This document shows positions 40,775-43,857 of a stretch of DNA of 43,857 nt, piece after piece (within the stretch, counting starts at the first letter, position 1; every line of letters starts with the position of its first letter). The DNA comes from DATKDU01 sp035512595 (GTDB taxonomy: Bacteria > Planctomycetota > Planctomycetia > Pirellulales > Pirellulaceae): the NCBI GenBank assembly GCA_035512595.1, contig DATKDU010000254.1, positions 1-43,857 on the forward strand. The letters are read 5' to 3'. The notes beneath the pieces were generated by a model. The model ran no database searches. It worked only from the letters and a program-made list of their open reading frames with translations, and had not been told where the DNA came from. The position numbers and the translations under genes are program-made.

Positions 40775-42562
40775 ATGCCTTTTTCTTCGCCCCTACTCCG
40801 GTCGCTGCTGCTCTGGGGCGCGCGGATTGCCGCCATTCTGGCCGTCAGCGTCCTGGCCACTGCCGCACTCCTGCCGTATGACGCCTGGCCCGACACGCAC
40901 GAAGACCTTCGCTACCAGTTCCTGACGGCACTCTTTGCCGAGTCGCTGGCGGCGGGATATTGGTATCCGCGGTGGCTGCCGGAAATGGCCGGCGGGTACG
41001 GATACCCGACGTTCGTGTTCTACCAGCCGGGGTTCTTTTTTTGTGCGGCTGGGTGGATGCAGCTCACCGGCAGTCCCTCGGCGGCGACGTACTGCACGGT
41101 GCTCAGCTTCCTGTGCGTCGGCGCGATCGGCGCGTATCTCGTCGGCCGCGAGCTGGGAGATGAATGGACGGGGGTTTTCGCCGCGGCACTGTTACTGCTG
41201 ACGCCGTATTTGTACGTGAACCTGCTGGTGCGCGGCGATTTGAGCGAGCTGGCCGCGATGCTGCTGGTCCCCTGGCTCCTCTTGTTCCCCGTGCGGATCG
41301 TCCGGCGGATCGAAGCGTCGCAATCGGTGTCGCTTGATGGCGGCGGACTCGGCCTCGTCCTGGCGGCCATGGTTTATTGCCATCCGATGGTGGCGCTCCT
41401 GGCCAGCGGCATGCTCGTTGTTCTGGCCGTCGCTCTGGCCGTGCAGCGACTGCCGCCGCGTCCGCTTCTGGTAGCGATTGGACAGGCCGGCCTGGTGACG
41501 GCGGGGCTCTCGATTTTCTACGCCTTGCCGCTGGTGCAGATGAGCAAGTACGTCGATTTTGCGGACGCCATCAGCGGCTACTACACGCCGAGCGATCACG
41601 TGGTCTATCCGCTGCAATATTTTCAAACCGGGTGGGGATTCGGCGGATCGAAAGCCGGCACCGGCGACGGCATGTCGTTTCAGCTCGGCTTGCCGCACGC
41701 GGCCATCGCCATCGCCGGGCTGATTGCCGCCCGGCACGATCGGCTTTCGCGGTCGCTAATGGCGGCTTACCTGGTCCTGGTCATCGGCGCGACGCCCCTG
41801 TTCGGCTGGCTGTGGGACGCCGTCTTTCCGCTGCGGGTCGTGCAGTTTCCCTGGCGAATCTTGTCGCTCACGGCCGCGCTGCAAGCGGCGCTGGCCGCCG
41901 GCATTCACAAATGGATGCCCAAAGAGCCGCAGTTCAAGCTGGCCGCCTACCTGCTGCTGATCGTCATGGTCGTCTACTGGTCGATGCCGCAGTTCATCGC
42001 CTCCCAGGAACGGAACTACGGCGTCGATGCCTGGGTGCGCGAGCGGCAAGCCAGGCAGCTCGCCGAGATGATCACGTTCACCGGTGCGGATGAATTCCGG
42101 CCGCGGACAGCCATCGGCCTTCGCCAGCAGCCGCCGCGCGGCAACAGGCCGATCGTGGAAGTCGTCGGCAATCGGCGGATTGAGCCGGCCGCTGGCCACT
42201 CGTCGCATCGCATTTCCTACCAGATCGCAGCGGGGCCGCCGAGCGAAGTGATCATCCATCAGGCGTATCTCCCGGGCTGGCACGTGGAGCTAAGCGGCCG
42301 GACCATTCCCGCGGCACAACTCCAAGAGGGGCTGACTGCCGACGGGCGGATGTCGATCGTGGTCGAGAGCAGCGGCGAGCAATCGCTGCTGGCCTATTAT
42401 GATGGACCACCCGGCGGAACGGCACGCGCAGTCGCGTGCGTGCTGCTCCTTTGCGGCTTCGTGGCGATGGCAATCGCCGAGCGGCGACGACTGCCGCCGC
42501 AGCCGGTCGATTCCAAAGCGAGCGAACCGCCGCAGCCCGCGCGTCCCAAGTCGAAACGCTAA
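40775..42562 (+). CDS. GT-C-like multi-pass membrane protein (6-pyruvoyl-tetrahydropterin synthase-related type)
   Basis: 595 residues from ATG at 40775, where the first helix begins; an ATG at 40694 would add a Pro/Gln-rich tail unlike the family. There are about ten membrane helices over residues 12-435. The first outer loop has DTHEDLRYQFLTALFAESLAAGYWYPRWLPEMAGGYGYPTFVFY, the acidic-plus-aromatic pattern shared with GT-C sugar transferases that use lipid-linked donors; D and E there may be catalytic. A soluble beta domain (about 440-560, HQAYLPGWHVELSG) and a last helix follow, then a basic tail. It probably adds a sugar at the periplasmic face. The methyltransferase and glycosyltransferase genes follow within a few bases. 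Confidence 0.83.
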   Translation: MPFSSPLLRSLLLWGARIAAILAVSVLATAALLPYDAWPDTHEDLRYQFLTALFAESLAAGYWYPRWLPEMAGGYGYPTFVFYQPGFFFCAAGWMQLTGSPSAATYCTVLSFLCVGAIGAYLVGRELGDEWTGVFAAALLLLTPYLYVNLLVRGDLSELAAMLLVPWLLLFPVRIVRRIEASQSVSLDGGGLGLVLAAMVYCHPMVALLASGMLVVLAVALAVQRLPPRPLLVAIGQAGLVTAGLSIFYALPLVQMSKYVDFADAISGYYTPSDHVVYPLQYFQTGWGFGGSKAGTGDGMSFQLGLPHAAIAIAGLIAARHDRLSRSLMAAYLVLVIGATPLFGWLWDAVFPLRVVQFPWRILSLTAALQAALAAGIHKWMPKEPQFKLAAYLLLIVMVVYWSMPQFIASQERNYGVDAWVRERQARQLAEMITFTGADEFRPRTAIGLRQQPPRGNRPIVEVVGNRRIEPAAGHSSHRISYQIAAGPPSEVIIHQAYLPGWHVELSGRTIPAAQLQEGLTADGRMSIVVESSGEQSLLAYYDGPPGGTARAVACVLLLCGFVAMAIAERRRLPPQPVDSKASEPPQPARPKSKR

Positions 42563-42566
42563 CCAC

Positions 42567-43358
42567 ATGCAGCGCGAACAATACGACTTGCTGGCGCACC
42601 TGGAGGATACGCACTGGTGGTTTGTCGCCCGCCGGCAAATTCTGGCCGCGATGGTGGAAGAGCTCGCGTTGCCCCCGCGGTCGGTGATCGTCGATATTGG
42701 CTGCGGGGCCGGCGGCAACCTGGCGCAGTTCGCGGCCGATAACGAATGCGTAGGCATCGACGCGTCGGAGGAAGCATTGTCGCACGCTCGCCGGCGATTT
42801 CCCCAAGTTTCCTTCCTCCGCGCCGAGCGGCCGCCAGACGCTCCGGAAGTCATCCAGCGAGCCAACCTGCTGATGCTCAACGACGTTCTGGAACATGTCG
42901 AATATGATCGCGAGCTGCTGTCGAGCATCGTGTCGCTCGCTTCGCCAGGCGCTCACCTGCTGATCACCGTCCCCGCCGACATGTCGCTGTGGGGCCCGCA
43001 CGACGTGTCGCACGGACACTTCCGCCGCTACACGCCCGACCAACTTGCACAGCTTTGGGAAGGACTGCCGGTGGAAACGCGGCTCGTCTCGCATTTCAAT
43101 ACGCGGCTTTATCCGGTCATTCGCGCGATCCGCACGCTGGGCCGCTGGCGAAACCGTTCCTTCGGGTCGTCCAACACCGACCTGCGTCCTGCGCCGCGAC
43201 CGATCAACGCCATGTTGACCAAGCTGTTTGCCGGTGAAGCCGCGCGGCTGCGGCGGGCGCTGCGCGGCAATGCGTCGGCGGCCTATCGCTACGGCGTCAG
43301 CCTGCTGGCGATCCTCCGCGTCGCTGACGACGCTGCACCCGCAAGGAGCACGCCGTGA
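42567..43358 (+). CDS. Class I SAM-dependent methyltransferase, glycan-type
   Basis: 263 residues from ATG at 42567, 4 bp after the membrane protein stop. It begins EQYDLLAHLEDTHWWFVARRQIL, the W-W-F/H opening of methyltransferases found in glycan and lipid clusters. Motif I is VIVDIGCGAGGNL, then GIDASEEAL, NDVLEHVEYD, and HGHFRRYTPDQL. It is cytoplasmic and the substrate is probably a sugar or polyprenyl-linked intermediate. Its stop overlaps the GTG start of the glycosyltransferase gene, so the three genes form one operon. Confidence 0.92.
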   Translation: MQREQYDLLAHLEDTHWWFVARRQILAAMVEELALPPRSVIVDIGCGAGGNLAQFAADNECVGIDASEEALSHARRRFPQVSFLRAERPPDAPEVIQRANLLMLNDVLEHVEYDRELLSSIVSLASPGAHLLITVPADMSLWGPHDVSHGHFRRYTPDQLAQLWEGLPVETRLVSHFNTRLYPVIRAIRTLGRWRNRSFGSSNTDLRPAPRPINAMLTKLFAGEAARLRRALRGNASAAYRYGVSLLAILRVADDAAPARSTP

Positions 43359-43857
43359 GCGAAGTGGCCGTCGTCATCCCGTGCTACAACGAGGCCCAGC
43401 GGCTGCCGGCCGAAGCGATCCGCGCGTACTTGCGAGATCATCCGTCGATTTCGTTCGTCCTGGTCAACGACGGCAGTTGCGACGACACGGCCGACGTGCT
43501 GGGCGAGCTGGCTGCCGAAATGCCCGGCCAGGCGACCGTCGTCTCGCTCGAAAAAAACCAAGGCAAAGCCGAGGCCGTGCGGCAAGGCATTCTGGCGGCA
43601 CTGGAAAACTCGCCGCAGTTCGTCGGTTACTGGGATGCCGACCTGGCCACGCCGCTGGACGAGATCGACCGGTTTCGCAGCATCCTTCTGGAGCGGCCAG
43701 AGCTGCTCGTGGCGATGGGTTCGCGCGTGCGGCTGCTTGGCCGCCGGATCGAGCGCTCTGCCGCCAGGCATTATCTGGGGCGCATCTTTGCCACCTGTGC
43801 GTCGCTGGCCTTGGCGATGCCGGTCTACGACACGCAGTGCGGCGCGAAGCTGTTTCG
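43355..43857 (+). CDS. Family 2 glycosyltransferase (3' end outside window)
   Basis: 167 residues are visible from GTG at 43355, which overlaps the previous stop as GTGA and has AGGAG 7 nt upstream. The GT-A signatures are VVIPCYNEAQRLP, VLVNDGSCDDTADVL, SLEKNQGKAEAVRQGILAAL, YWDADLATPLDEI (the DxD metal site, here DAD) and YDTQCGAKLF. This ordering matches the dolichyl-phosphate glucosyl/mannosyltransferase branch, which makes a polyprenyl-phosphate sugar. That product would be the donor for the GT-C-like membrane protein in this operon. It continues past the right edge. Confidence 0.92.
   Translation, partial: MSEVAVVIPCYNEAQRLPAEAIRAYLRDHPSISFVLVNDGSCDDTADVLGELAAEMPGQATVVSLEKNQGKAEAVRQGILAALENSPQFVGYWDADLATPLDEIDRFRSILLERPELLVAMGSRVRLLGRRIERSAARHYLGRIFATCASLALAMPVYDTQCGAKLF

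Overview
The window is high-GC bacterial DNA that reads as a planctomycete, most likely of the Pirellulales type. The evidence is three DUF1501 genes, three large cytochrome-type proteins with DUF1549/DUF1553 domains, a cytochrome-WD40 fusion, short proteins with the planctomycete 'FSLSSLLVAVT' membrane start, a four-ACT aspartate kinase, and dense palindromic intergenic repeats. There are no rRNA or tRNA genes, CRISPR arrays or complete insertion sequences that I can see.

Layout. Positions 1-5053 (minus) hold a PSCyt1-DUF1549-DUF1553 gene followed by two small genes (one an HNH nuclease) and a DUF1501 gene that leaves the window. Positions 5196-6492 (plus) hold a small membrane protein and a cobalamin-binding-type protein. 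Positions 6571-10697 (minus) repeat the first design: DUF1549/1553, two small genes, DUF1501. Positions 11012-15876 (plus) hold a cytochrome-WD40 protein and a second large DUF1549/1553 protein. Positions 15987-20595 hold an alanine-rich protein with a repeated ILAAAR motif, a Coa1-like protein, a ceramidase-like protein, an enolase-superfamily dehydratase and a small membrane protein. Positions 21008-22880 hold a secreted BON protein and a lipoprotein. Positions 22881-24259 are a repeat-rich graveyard with a gene remnant. A Moco-domain protein and a 5'-truncated DUF1501 gene (minus) follow.

Positions 25987-29948 are a compact reactive-sulfur operon: ArsR regulator with a palindromic operator, membrane rhodanese, CstB-like persulfide dioxygenase-rhodanese, TauE exporter and secreted DsrE protein. 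Then come a pentapeptide-repeat protein with a long leader, aspartate kinase (minus), a second repeat graveyard (33048-34554), two membrane proteins, a DUF4058 protein, a barnase-like RNase with its barstar inhibitor, an SPFH protein and a methyltransferase. The right end holds a membrane protein, a methyltransferase and a glycosyltransferase that probably build a surface glycan or lipid-linked sugar.

The most striking item is at 40050-40598 (minus). A secreted thioredoxin-fold protein is read in one frame through a single internal TGA, placed where the second cysteine of a CxxC redox motif would be (C-Y-R-TGA). This looks like an unannotated selenoprotein, with a possible SECIS hairpin just downstream. 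The second theme is repeats. Inverted 26-bp REP pairs start exactly at the stop codon of two unrelated genes. A 565-bp non-coding repeat occurs twice, 10 kb apart. Intergenic-type repeats have entered a DUF1553 gene in frame.
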